Positions 1 to 11,190 of a DNA stretch of 64,000 bases are shown here, piece after piece. Source of the DNA: Poecilobothrus nobilitatus (lineage: Eukaryota; Arthropoda; Insecta; Diptera; Dolichopodidae); NCBI GenBank assembly GCA_947095535.1, contig OX352774.1:3534001-3598000 (forward strand), read 5' to 3'. The notes under the pieces were generated by a model. The model searched no databases. It was not told the origin of the DNA and saw nothing but the letters and a program-made list of their open reading frames with translations. Every line of letters starts with the position of its first letter. Position 1 is the stretch's first letter. The position numbers and the translations under genes are program-made.

Positions 1-1433
1 AATATACAAGCATATATATATTTGATAAAAAATTTATGTATATTTTGTATATATAATAATATATGATCAAATATAGAAAATTTACTTTTCTAAAGCAATA
101 TATATATATGCATATGTATAAGGATACGGATCATAACATATGTTTATATATTTAATACACATATAGACATTGTTATTATTACAATAAACTGGAAAACCAA
201 GCATGAAAATAAAACCTATGAATATGAACGAAATGAGGTCAAAATGGTAATTTTGTTTGATTTTATTTTTCATTTTTTTTTTGCTTATAGTAAAAAAGCA
301 CCCGTGTTATGGATGAATGAAACTTTCAAGACGATAATAATATATAGACTTTAAATAGCAACAGCATCTGGTTGGATAAGAAGAAGGGATTCACATATAA
401 ATTTACTCCCTTAAAATTACCCTCATATCATCTTAAGCAAACAGGTATCTTTTTAATTTTTTTTTTTTGGTTTTGCCTTTCTATTAAGCAAAAGAAATTT
501 AGAATCAGAATGATTTGTTTAAAATAAATGAAAAAAAAAGAGATAGAAGATATTTAATTTATTGATTTAATAAGTTTCAATATGTAAGTATAAGTAGGAG
601 AGGATTAGCCTCATGACAATGGATTAAAAAAAAAAATAAAAAATAAAGAAATATAGAAAAAAACTAAAATGGTTAGTTTTTTTCTCTCTTTTTCTATCCA
701 TTTTTATATTAAAAATTTTTCAACCAATATAAAAGGTGTATTGATTCACTCTTTCACATATTATATTTGAGTATATAAGTTTAATTGTAAATATAACATA
801 GGTACATAATACATAATGGAAATATATGTGGGTTTAAGATCTTGACCTTCTTGTGAATTTTTTGATAAAATAAAGATATGATTTTCAAAGTTCGGGTAAA
901 TTTTTTTTATTTTCTAAAAATTATTATTAAATGACATATAAATACACATATTTCGAATACAATTTCCACTCCTTTACTATCACATTTAAGTATTCAATCA
1001 TATTATACTTATTTTCTAATATTGAATACATAATTCTTAGATTATTGAAAAAAAAAAAAAAAAAAATTTATAAAGGTTAGACTTTTATTAAATTCGATAT
1101 TAAATTCGAATTATGAATTGTTAAATCTTTTGTTATAATAAAAAAATCGGTTTTCCTTTTATTTATTTTAAATGTATTGAAAAATATTTTTTTTTTTTAT
1201 TATATCAAATCCATATTGTTCCATTATTTATAATAAAAGATTCGGTTATTTTTTGTACAAAATATATTAGAAAAATATAATATATAAAATATTAAAATAT
1301 AAATAAATATAAAATATTTATTTTTTTCTTTTATTAAATTTTGAATCTGTAGTTTTACAATATCTTTAAAAAATGTCAATATTTATTTATATATATCTAT
1401 ATTGTAAATTATATAAGCCTAGTCCAATATTTT
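1..1433. other. AT-rich spacer, no gene seen
   Basis: Very A+T-rich sequence with many homopolymer runs, for example poly-A near 1050-1070. I see no reading frame with recognisable protein similarity, no RNA gene and no repeat boundary. Confidence 0.6.
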
Positions 1434-1659
1434 TAAAACCATAGATAGTAGCCTAGATATGTTAAATACTATTATTAATTTATATAGTATGTAATATTAT
1501 TCACTTTGTTTATTACTAAAGACTTCCATTTTATTTTTATTTAATATTACAAATTACATAGGATATTGCAATATTACAAAACCATCGGCTACTAAGGCCA
1601 TTATATGTCGGAATACTATTATTAAATTATACACCAATATTATTTATTTTGTTTATATT
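1434..1659. repeat. Diverged direct duplication, about 145-bp period
   Basis: Two related stretches lie head to tail, about 1434-1512 and 1578-1659. Each begins AAAACCAT, continues through a shared block around AATACTATTATTAA, and ends near TTTGTTTAT. They are diverged, and the family is unknown. The pair sits just beside the SINE head at 1693-1771 and could be part of a larger element. Confidence 0.4.
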
Positions 1660-1692
1660 ATATATTTTTTACGCTATATAATAAAACTTGCT

Positions 1693-1771
1693 ACCTGTGC
1701 AGAGATTGAACCCGTACTCCCTCGGTTAATAAGCCACGTTCTTAACCACTATTCCACCGAAGTCCCTTGAG
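1693..1771 (-). repeat. tRNA-derived SINE head (diverged)
   Basis: Read on the minus strand, this carries an A-box-like TGGAATAGTGG (plus coordinates 1746-1756) and a B-box-like GGGTTCAATCTC (1702-1713) at tRNA-like spacing. Between them lies a segment with CCGAGGGAG, which is also found in the better SINE copies at 18655 and 30079. The T-arm does not pair well and no clean acceptor stem is visible, so I read it as an old SINE head and not a working tRNA gene. The SINE tail seen in other copies is not recognisable here. Confidence 0.55.
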
Positions 1772-3278
1772 ACTTCTAAAAAATCAAAAAGTTATTGAAT
1801 TTTCATAAAAACGCATTGCATATTTTCAGGCGCAACAAATATGGATATCATCATAGTAAAGGAATAAAATTTATCTAGTCTCTATTTAGTTTAGCTTACT
1901 TTCCATTTAAATTAATTTAATTTGAAAATAAATATGGCTGAAGGCTAAATATTTCAGTACCAAATAAAAAATAATTTTTCGAACATGAAAAATCACCTAA
2001 TTTATTCAAAAAAAAAAAAAACAAAAAACTTTTAATTGCGTTCAACATTTTTTATTCTCTACAAAGAATAAAAAAAAAAAGAATAAATTGAAAATCAAAA
2101 AAAAAAAAAACATTTTAAAGTAAATTATAATCTGAATCTCACACCTTTTTTAATTTTTAAACTTCACTTCAGCTCTACCATATCTTTTTCATTTTAAATA
2201 CGACAATAATCTTTTGAACAATATCTTATATAAATTTTCTTTGCACCATAAAATCGTTGATTTCTTTTTATAGAAAATTATCATTTTTCAAACAAACAAC
2301 TTTAAACTACAAATGGTATTAAAATCCGTAAAAAAAAAAAAAAAAAAAACAAAAAAAAAGAGTTCTTAAAAGTAATTTTTTTTTACAAACAAATTTTCCA
2401 ACCTGCAGCAGTTTTAAGTGCTAAAAAATCCATAGTTTGAATTCGTAATGTTGGAACATTGCTTTTGAAGTACATTACGAAGTCATAGTATAAAAACAAA
2501 AAAAAATAGAACAAAAAACATTAAAAACTAAGCACCAATTCAAGGCAAAATATACAAAAAAATAGTCTATAGAAAAATAATTATACTTTTTAGTTGTAGT
2601 TAGTTTTTTAAACATAGTTTTGAGAATTGTAAGTTGTAAGATTCAGGCAGGTAAGAGTATAACATTAAAAACTAAAAAAAAAAAACTAATATTTAAGATT
2701 ATATTTATAGAAAATTATGCTTAAAAAAAGTTGTGATAAAACCAAAAACAAAATTAAATCCTCCTTCTTTTTTATTTTCTTCTTTTCGGATAATATTGGC
2801 TCTGATAGTTTGAAAAACTTTATGTTAAGCTACCCCAAAAACGTTCTTATAACTATAAAGTTTTATTTAAAGTATTTAACAAAAAAAAGGGAATAAAATA
2901 AAGATTTTAATATAACAAAAAAATCATCGGAAGTAACTTGCCCGAAAAACTTAATAAATTATATTGATAAGAGAGGCATAAGAGAGGCAGAAGTAAGGCA
3001 TAATCCTCAATGGCATTTCTCTTATACATATTATGTTAATTCGTCATACCTTCAAATAAATTATGGATTAAATTGGAAATTTTTGTTAGAACTATTAATT
3101 TTCTTTAATTATAGGATTAAACATCTCTCTTTTACCATTTTTTCCTAGAACACTTCTTGGCATACACATATCTCATTTCCTTTTATAGTGTCTGTTATTA
3201 TGTTAACTTTACAAGTTCGCTTTATGTTCCCTTTACAATAGTTACTCATCCTTTGCGAATAGTTTTTCACTCCCTGGA
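1772..3278. other. AT-rich spacer, no gene seen
   Basis: AT-rich sequence with many poly-A runs (for example 2327-2348). No protein-coding similarity or structured element recognised. Confidence 0.55.
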
Positions 3279-3332
3279 CTGGTTCAGTAGCTAGTCTTAT
3301 TAAAAATGTCTGGTTCAGTAGCCAGTCTATTA
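3279..3332. repeat. Two-copy 31-bp tandem repeat
   Basis: CTGGTTCAGTAGCTAGTC at 3279 recurs as CTGGTTCAGTAGCCAGTC at 3310, each followed by a TATTA. A third, weaker start (CGGTTCTCATTAC) follows near 3340. This is a local duplication without evident function. Confidence 0.5.
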
Positions 3333-4959
3333 ACGTAATCCGGTTCTCATTACTGCAGCATGTTTAAACTAACAGATTGAAATCTTCTTTTATTCAGTCC
3401 AGTACTTCCTTGACAATTTGTACTTCCTTAGAAACTCCTAAATTATTTATTAAATTTAAGAACGACACAATACAAGAATTATTTTATAAAAGTACATCAG
3501 TTCACTTTTACGGAATTTTTATTTTCGAAATTAAATTGATTTTTTTCTATTTCCCTTTATTACCTGAAATAATAGTCATTATAGATGCAGGGTAATGTAC
3601 TTGTACAAACAAATACACAACTAAAATCTAAAATTTTCATATTATATAAAATTATAAAAGTACAGTAAGATCTGGGAAATTTTCAGAGATTTTAAAGTTA
3701 AAAAAGTTTTTTTTTTTTGTTATATTTTTTTACACCTCAATAGATGAGAAAAAAAAAATTGGATCAGGTGTGAACTTTTAATATAATCGCATGTAAGAAA
3801 ACTGTAAAAAAAAACTTTTTGAAATATATCTTTTCCCTATTCTTACTTCAATTTTATATTCTCTCCCTACAATATTATTACCTTTTTTGCATCCTTTTTA
3901 AAACTATTGAATTTTTCTCATTATTATTATTATTATTATTATTTTTATGTAATTCATTCACAATGGATTTATTACTTTTATTTGCGGAATTTATAATGGT
4001 AGCAAAAAGTAGAAACTACAAAAAATAAAAAAAAATAAAGAAAAACGCTATATGTAGTCTGAATTGGTAAGGATGAAACCTAAAAAATAAAGGAAAAAAT
4101 ATTGAGAAAGAAAAACGGGAATAAAATTAAATTATACTCAAAAGCATTACATTAAAAAAATTAAAAAAGAAAGAAAACTTTTTAAATCCTTTTCAATCGA
4201 AGGATTATTGGGTGAAATTTGAAAAAACTCTCATTTTATGCTTTTTTTTACTTTTCTATAATTTTCTTATATTAAAAATAATTTATATTTTACCTATACA
4301 TAAAGTATAGCAGAAGCCAAAAAAAACATTTAAGTATTTGAAGTTATTAGAAATTTAAAATCTATTTTTATTTTAACATTATAGGATATAGAACTATACA
4401 TCAATCAGGCGCTATAAGTTTTTGTGGCCAACAAAAAAAAAACAGTTAGTTTAAAATCTGATCATAAAAAGCGTATGTTTAAAATTGTATATTTCATTGC
4501 TTTATTATAATATGATTAATAGTATGATAAATATTTTGATAAAATCCGTTTGTACTGTTAAAGCGCTTTCAGTTTTCATAATGCTATCTTAAATAATATA
4601 TAAAGGATCTTCTTAAAATCTGAATTGGCATAATAAGTAATATTAACTCAAATTAAAAATGTTTTAATTTATTAAAATTAAAATTATAATTTGATTCCTG
4701 TCAATCAAGTTTTAAAATTCATTTTTGACACCCAAAACCAGAACCGATTAACAAATAAAGTGCATATTATTTAAAACCAACAAAAAACTACCAATCACTT
4801 AATTATGTAGCTACACTTTTCCAATCTTCAGCTACTCTCGAATGAAAATCATTTGTAGATTTTAAGAAAACTCTTGAATCTTTCCATATTGTTTTAAAAT
4901 TTAACTAATTAATATTATATCGTTTTTCACCATCATCATCAACTGGTCCTCTTGCGCCG
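3333..4959. other. AT-rich spacer with an (ATT)n run
   Basis: No gene recognised. A short (ATT)n microsatellite lies at about 3920-3943. The small open frames at 3377-3595 and 3819-4028 are rich in Phe, Leu, Ile and Tyr, as expected for chance frames in T-rich DNA. Confidence 0.55.
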
Positions 4960-5561
4960 ACTCATTAATTAATAAATGTCAACAAATTTTAACAAAAGCA
5001 GTCAAAGGCGCATTTAACTACAGCAGAGATTACAGTACCTCAAGAATGTTTGCGGAAACAAATATAAACAAAATAAGGAATATCATCACATTAGAAAAGG
5101 CAATATTCGTCTTCAAAACATCCAACAAATTAACAAAAAACAACATCAAATGGGAATGTAGGTATGCCATCTCCAATAGGGACACCAAAAATAAGGAGCT
5201 TTTAAACATACCGAGCAGAAGAACGCAACTACATAAAAAAAGTTTACTTCCAACGGCCATAAATATCTACAACACTATGCCGAAAATAATAAAAGATAGT
5301 AAAAATGTTGCAGAGTTTAAAAAAAAGGCGATAAAGTATATAAAAGCAAATACATCTCTATTTACTTAATGTAGCAAGCAGACAAAACAATGCTGGAAAT
5401 AAAACATCAAAAGACAACTACACGAAGTAAAATGGAGAAACGACAACTGCACACCAGTTACTAGCTATATGAGTTGTCAACACACTCATATGTAATTAAA
5501 ATAATGTTTTCCAAGAGTAATTGTATATTTTGAACAAGAAATAAATAAATAAATAAAATAG
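4960..5561 (+). mobile_element. 3' end of a non-LTR retrotransposon (LINE)
   Basis: An open frame without in-frame stop runs from about 4960 to the TAA at 5367-5369. Its last 100 or so residues resemble the C-terminus of LINE ORF2 proteins: an ACFVFK-like segment (here KAIFVFKTSNKL), then RRTQLHKKSLLPTAINIYN, then MPKIIKDSKNVAEFKKKAIKYI. This matches the known pattern of a basic linker, a 'YN-LP' motif and a final 'F(K/R)(K/R)KL' helix. About 170 bp of 3' UTR follow, ending in an (ATAA)n tail at about 5538-5561, a common LINE terminus. The reverse transcriptase core is absent, so this is a 5'-truncated insertion. The clade is uncertain, perhaps CR1/Jockey-like. Confidence 0.72.
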
Positions 5562-5666
5562 ATAAATTCTCACAATAGGATTCAAATTTTAATAGAAATG
5601 TATACAGGTAAGTTTAAGACAAAATTCGTTGAGGAAAGGAATTAGAAAAGAAGTCATATTTTAGAG

Positions 5667-6061
5667 CATCGGTTCTAAAACTGAGGGCCGCAGACCACTA
5701 TGTAGTGTTTTTTTTCCTTCAATAATTATTTTTGAAATTTTCAAAATATGAAAATATTTTTTTAAAAAATCATTAAATTTGAATAAAATCTAGTAGCCCG
5801 ATCATTATATAATATATAACTGACTAGGAGCCATGTACCTCTGTGTCCTTTACCCTGTATAAGTAATTTCAAAGAGACAGTTTATTAATTTACATCATAT
5901 ATATATGTACACACTTTATAAATATTTAAATTTAACGGTTTTAAAAAAAATATTTAAAATAAAAACAATCAAACCAAAGCAATCTATAAAAGTAATCTAA
6001 TTCGTTGGTTCGCAGATTTTTTATTCCGTGGTCCGCGAAGTATAAAATTTATGAATCGCTG
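5667..6061. mobile_element. hAT-type MITE, 395 bp, with perfect 8-bp target duplication
   Basis: The element starts CATCGGTTCT and ends ATGAATCGCTG, imperfect terminal inverted repeats of about 30 bp that include GGGCCGCAGACCAC on the left and GTGGTCCGCGAAG on the right. It is flanked by identical octamers TTTTAGAG at 5659-5666 and 6062-6069. An 8-bp target duplication and a CAG...CTG-like terminus with a 'CGCGGACCAC' subterminal motif are typical of hAT elements. The interior is AT-rich and encodes nothing, so it is non-autonomous. A hAT transposase relic lies about 590 bp to the right, but nothing shows that it belongs to the same family. Confidence 0.88.
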
Positions 6062-6405
6062 TTTTAGAGTATAAAGAAATTGGAAAACTCAAATCAATTG
6101 GATGGCATTAGGATTATCAATGATGTTAAACAGTTAAGTTTGACAGTCATAGCTTATGTTTCTGTCATTTTTTTAATAACAAAGTATGTATAAGACAAAA
6201 AAAATTCTATATTTTATGAGGAAATTTTATTTTATTCGTACTTTCAATTATAGTTCTAAAAAAGTTCATATACAAACCAACTCAAAAAGGTATTGGCAGG
6301 TATAAACACTAAAATTTTAAAATAAAGGTATGAATTTCATTAATTAAATAAATTTATTTAAAATTTAAAAATACATAATAGATTGTATGTACCTGCAGGA
6401 TTTCC

Positions 6406-6457
6406 AGATGTCCTCACCTCACTTAACAATTAGATGTCCTCACCTCACTTAACAATT
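6406..6457. repeat. Perfect 26-bp tandem duplication
   Basis: The block beginning AGATGTCCTCACCTCACTT occurs at 6406-6431 and again, identically, at 6432-6457. A shortened third part (TCCTCATTTAACAATT) follows. It lies between the hAT MITE and the hAT relic. Confidence 0.8.
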
Positions 6458-6649
6458 AGTCCTCATTTAACAATTTAGTATCTTTGCGAATTAGTCTTTT
6501 TAATGTTAAAAAGTGAAAACAACTGGAAACAGAATTTAATGGCATATAAGATTACATGTTTAGATTACCTTAATGAAAAAATAGAACTAATTATTTCAAT
6601 GGAATTGTTAAAAAACTTAAACTTTTCTATTTTAAATAAAGATTTCCTT

Positions 6650-6997
6650 GCCTATTGATCGGTTTGTAAAATTAATTGAAACGTTAAATTTGAATGAGAC
6701 CATTGATATAAATATTGATGTGTTAACATTTGAGAAAATTGTAACAGCTACAAAAAATTTTCAAAACCTCTAATGTGTTGGAAAATGGTCTAATCTCTTG
6801 AAAACTAAAGTGTTATCCAATTTATTTAATTTAATTTTTTTTTAGAGTATTGCAAATTGCAAGCACCTTATGTTGAACGAGTATTCAGTGTAATGAATGA
6901 TTAGATTAATAAAAGAAATCGTACTTTACCAGATCTCATCACATCCAAAATAATTATATATTTTAATAATAAATTAAATTGTTCCGAATTTAATAAT
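6650..6997 (+). pseudogene. hAT transposase relic (C-terminal dimerisation region)
   Basis: In the frame from 6845 the translation reads through APYVERVFSVMND, an in-frame TAG at 6902-6904, then INKRNRTLPDLITSKIII. This matches the hAT C-terminal dimerisation domain, where a conserved 'VER-FS-MN' is followed by 'RNRL' and a helix. Upstream (about 6650-6800), stretches such as LIETLNLNETIDINIDVLTFEKI look like remnants of the preceding region, but frames change and stops occur. The zinc finger and catalytic core are missing. This is a decayed fragment with no expected activity. Confidence 0.65.
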
Positions 6998-7156
6998 GGC
7001 ATTAAAAATAACAAGGTTATTTTAAATTTGAGTCTTAATATTTATTAAAAACTCAACAATTTGAGTCCTAATAATTAGACTATACTTAATTTAAGGAAAA
7101 CTTGTTCGTTTAGAAAACTGTGTACTAATATAAACTATTATTTTTTTACTAAAAGT

Positions 7157-8557
7157 ACGAAGAATACAGACGTTGCCCTTGTCAACTCTTAAATACCAGC
7201 ACGAACCCGTTATAATGTCTATCAATCTGTTTAAAAATATTATCTTTTTTATTTTTCATTATTTTAAAATAATTTGACTGAGATTTATAATTTCTGGAAT
7301 TATGGTTTATTCTTCTCCCAATGCTTATCCTAACCTACCACCTAACGATTATCAATCTAAAATTTTTCCAAAAATACAACAGTACCATTTAATAGTAAGC
7401 AGCAAGAATATATTAATTTATAGTTACTTACTACAAAGTAGCAAACAAATTTTAATATGTAGCTTAATAATGCATACACAATACATAATAGCTATACATA
7501 TATCGCCATACATCGCAATATTTCTTTCATAGGATAATTTCTTATAAGTACAATCAAATATGTACGCAATATATACATCGCTATATATATACATATATAT
7601 ATATATTTATACTATCATTCTTCATAGATAATTCATTCATCACTGTCATATCGATATCTAAATAAATATAATATATAAGTAAAGTATGTATATACCAATA
7701 TTATATAAATATAAATTATACAAGCAACCGTTATATTTTTTATTTATTTAAAGTTTTTTATTTAGGTACGCATCCTCCTCGACAATGTCAAGTTATCAAG
7801 TAAAACAAAAAAAATCAAAAAAATCATAACAAAAATTTATTAGTAAAAATTGAGAAAAATCAAATCACACTTTCGCCAATTTTAAGGTAACCTTTTATAT
7901 TATTAAGAAATTTTAAGTTTCTAACTTAAACCATTTCGAAGATAGAGAGATAACAATAAATTAAAATACCGTATGGCAAATTTATATATTTATTACATAT
8001 ATATATTTTAAAGTTAATAAAATCCGCTATTGTTTGGCGTTTTCAGATTTAAGATATAGCTTATAGAACTTGTGTTGTAACAATTTAAATGCAGACCTTT
8101 TTTCGAAATTGGGGGGGGGGGGCTGTTGTAGCTCCGTAAAGGTTAGGGCTACAGAAAAAAGTTGTTCCATAAAATTAATATTTTTATGATTACTATATCT
8201 GCAATTAAAATTTCATGACTTTACTTCAAACGATGTAGAAATTTTGAAAAATTTGTATGAAAAATGTGGAGATCAACAAGTTAATTAGTTGTTTGAGAGC
8301 TACCTGCAATTTTGGTTGGAACCCAATCAAAAAATAGGGAACCTACAAATTGATCCAAGAATTGTTTGTGTTAATTTCAAGACTCCAGCTTTCTTAGTTT
8401 TTGAGTTATGTTGCTGACGGACAGAAGGACGGACGAACAAAGTTAAATAGACTAATTTTTCGATTCTGATCCGATCCATATCTTTAAGTCTATATCTAGC
8501 TCCTTTATTTCGAGGTGTTATAAACGGAGATGCAATTTTAATATATCATACGGGTAA
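7157..8557 (+). mobile_element. Helentron/DINE-1-like element, family A, copy A1
   Basis: This 1.4-kb stretch aligns by eye with 49183-50770 in the same orientation. Shared landmarks are the start AGAATACAG..TTG.C.TTGTCAACTCTTA, a segment around TTATAATTTCT..A..TATGG, a G-rich block (here twelve Gs at 8111-8122) followed by GCTGTTGTAGCTCCGTAAAG, a GACGGACAGAAGGACGGACG microsatellite near 8416, and a 3' segment TTTCGAGGTGTTATAAACGG. The end (CATACGGGTAAA) keeps only one arm of the terminal hairpin seen in the other copy. No transposase is encoded. The architecture fits non-autonomous rolling-circle (DINE-1-like) elements; the family name is inference. Confidence 0.7.
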
Positions 8558-8774
8558 ATAAAAATTTAGGAAACATTTCGTTCTATAATAATACCGAAAC
8601 TCTTCAGTAAGCAAGTAGTATTGATATGCTTTAGACAACTCCTAATTTTAATTTTCAACAAGTCTTACTACTTATAAGAAAATTTAAGAAAATCTTCTGT
8701 GAAGTAAATAAGACTACAGCTGGAAAAATCCATAAAACCCAAACAAAAGGTAATGAAATGAAAAAATGATTTTT

Positions 8775-9866
8775 AAAAAAAATATTACTATGTATGGCGA
8801 TATATAGAAATATACATGTATGCATTTTAATAAATATTATTAATAATTATTTGCTACTTTGTAGTAAGTAAGTATAAATTATTATACATTTGCCGATAAG
8901 TATTAAATGCTACTGATGTAACATATTTGTAAAAGTGTTGCCTTAATAATCGTTAGATGATAGGTTCTAATGTGCATTCGAAAAATCATATATAATAAAC
9001 CATAGCTCCAGAAATTGTAAAACTCGCCCAAATTATTTGAAAATAAAGAAAAATTAAAAAACTAATAATATAAGCAGATTGATATATATATAGGCCCTGA
9101 TTTCGATAGTCATTTCATAAAAATGAAAATGAAAAATTTCATTTCATTTTAATAATTTTTTGCGATTTCGATAGTCGGGCAAAATGAAATGGAATTTAAA
9201 ATTAAAATGATTTATATTATTTTTTAAACCGGCAATACTTTCTTATTTTGAGGTTTTACAATTAGTTTTACTATACAAAGAAAAGCTATAAGTAAAAAAT
9301 TAAGATTTAAAACACGTAGTTCCCAATACTGTAATAGAAAAAAAGCAAAAAAATTAAAAAAAGTGCCGAAAAGTGGTTCCTTATTTTTTGGGTTCTGTTT
9401 TTTCGGGCGGGCTTAAAAGTTGAACTTTTTTATTTTTTTTTATGATATTTAAATTTTAATACAAAATGGGTGAGTACTGAGTACCTTTTTTTTAAACATG
9501 TCGGAACGACTTCTAATTCACAAATTAATGGGCTTTCTTGCAACCTATGCTATTGTATAGTCATAGGTTACTTATAAAAATGCCTATATTCATATAAATA
9601 TAAATAAAAAACTTCATAATTTTTTCCTAAACCCATTTTTACAAGCACTAATTTAACAATTTCAAAATAAGAAAATTTGACGTTTTAAATGAGTATATTC
9701 ATAAAATATGACTATCAAAATCATCTTCTTTTCATTTTTTATGACTATCGAAATCAAAAATTTTGTTTTTCATAAAAAATTAAAGTGATATGACTATCGA
9801 AATCAGGGCCATAATAACGGGTTCGTATGGATATTTCAGAGTTAACATGGACAACTGTATTTTTCC
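8775..9866 (-). mobile_element. Family A element, copy A3, inverted and interrupted
   Basis: On the minus strand 8775-9092 matches the front part of family A: the blocks TTCTGGAGCTATGGTTTAT, AACGATTA, and TTACTACAAAGTAGCAAA all recur in A1 at 7294-7450. The A sequence resumes at 9811-9866 with its extreme 5' end (minus strand: AATACAGTTG..., then CATACGAACCCGTTATTAT). The two parts are separated by the 718-bp TIR element at 9093-9810, which evidently inserted into A3. The 3' half of A3, with the G-rich block and microsatellite, is missing. Together with A1 it forms an inverted repeat. Confidence 0.68.
9093..9810. mobile_element. TIR DNA element (PIF/Harbinger-like MITE), 718 bp
   Basis: The first 21 bases (GGCCCTGATTTCGATAGTC plus AT) are the exact reverse complement of the last 21 (9790-9810). 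The core motif GATTTCGATAGTC occurs a second time inward at about 9163, and its complement GACTATCRAAATC recurs at about 9707 and 9741, so each end has internal repeats. ATA flanks both sides, which allows a 3-bp target duplication; a 3-bp duplication and a GGCCC start are features of PIF/Harbinger. The interior has no transposase frame. The insertion splits family A copy A3. The superfamily assignment is tentative. Confidence 0.75.
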
Positions 9867-9870
9867 ACGT

Positions 9871-11190
9871 TTTTAGCACATTTCCAAAAAAATTTTGAAA
9901 AAATGTGCTTATTAGTTTCACTCTGTCCGTCCGTCCGTCCGTCCGTCCGTCTGTTTACAAAACTTCTACACCGTTAAAGATAGAGAAAAAAAATTTTAAC
10001 CATAGGTAGGTCTCATAAAAAAAATAATTTTGTGGTACAACTTTTTCATGTAGCCCCCCCCCCATTACGGAGCTACACCCCCTCAAACTTTGAAAAAGCC
10101 CTTTTTTTAAATGCATATATCTTATGTTCTGCTTAAGATTTTTTCAATCTGAAAACGTCATTCGACAGGTATTTCTTTTATCTTTGCAAATTAATATCAA
10201 AATTATACAATTTTTTTAAATTTAGTATTTAAATTTACCGTTATGTGAAAACCAAATTTTGCATGATTTTTCTACTTTCATAACTCCGGCACGCTTCCAG
10301 ATAGAAGCTTGAAATTTTGAGGCAAGAAAGAACTTTTAGAATTAGTATAAGTTTGCTCAGAAAATTTTTTCGGACCACCCCCTGTTTATGAGCTATTAGG
10401 GCTTAAAAATTGAAAATTTGCTATTTTTAAACACCTGTAACTTAGGAACCTGCACACATTTTACTTCTGCAAGATGTAAAAATTAAAGCTACAATAATAT
10501 ATTTTTACGTGTGTTAAAGGTTTATTTTAGTTGTAAAGGGTTCCAAAGTTGCGGCTCTTCAAAATTGTAAAAAAGCCCCATTTTCAGATGTATATATCTC
10601 GGGCTCTGCGTAATAGTTTTGCAATCTAAAACCGGTAGAAGATCGAAAATTTTATTATCTATATAAAACAATATCAAAATTATGTAATATTTTGTAATTT
10701 ACGATTTAAATTTACCGTTATATGAAAACCACATTTTGCATGAAATTTCTTTTTTCATAACTCCGGCACCCCTTTAGATAGGAACCTGAAATTTTGAGAC
10801 AAGAAAGAACTTGTAGAATTAGTATAAGTTTCCTCAGAAAATTTTTTGGTGACGCCCCCTCTTTAAGAGTTATTACGCCTCAAAAATTGAAAATTTGCTA
10901 TTTTTAGACACCTGTAACTTAGGCACCTGTAAAAATTTTTCTTCGGCAAGACATAAAAATTAAAGCTTCAATAATATATTTTTACGTGTGTTAACAGCTT
11001 TTCTTAGTTATATAGGATTCCGGACTTACGGCCCCTCAAAATCTCAAAAATGTCCTATTTTCAAGTTTTTTCTTATTACATGAAATTTTCAAATTTTTGT
11101 GCAAGTCACACTTTTAAACAGTTTGTATTGAGTTTTGGAAATGTGCGCTTTTAAAAACCGTTGGTTTACATTCTACCTTGTTTTTGTTAC
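9871..11190 (-). mobile_element. Helentron/DINE-1-like element, family B, copy B1
   Basis: This is a near reverse complement of 24481-26300. On the plus strand it opens with the 3' hairpin AGCACATTT...AAATGTGCT (9875-9909), then a (TCCG)n microsatellite at about 9927-9952, then CATGTAGCC with a C run and ATTACGGAGCTACACC. Two units of a 477-bp internal repeat follow; their markers CATAACTCCGGCAC begin at 10279 and 10756, exactly 477 bp apart. The subterminal motif TTTTGGAAATGTGC lies near 11132-11145 and the element ends near TTTACATTCTACCTTG. No protein is encoded. It abuts the 5' end of A3 with only a few bases between. Confidence 0.8.

Noticed and set aside
1693..1771. Possible genuine tRNA gene on the minus strand
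   Set aside because: The B box has the right form, but the T-arm and acceptor do not pair and the sequence resembles the SINE heads elsewhere in the window.
9927..9952. Short regular repeats considered as a CRISPR array
   Set aside because: It is a tetranucleotide microsatellite without spacers, in eukaryotic DNA.
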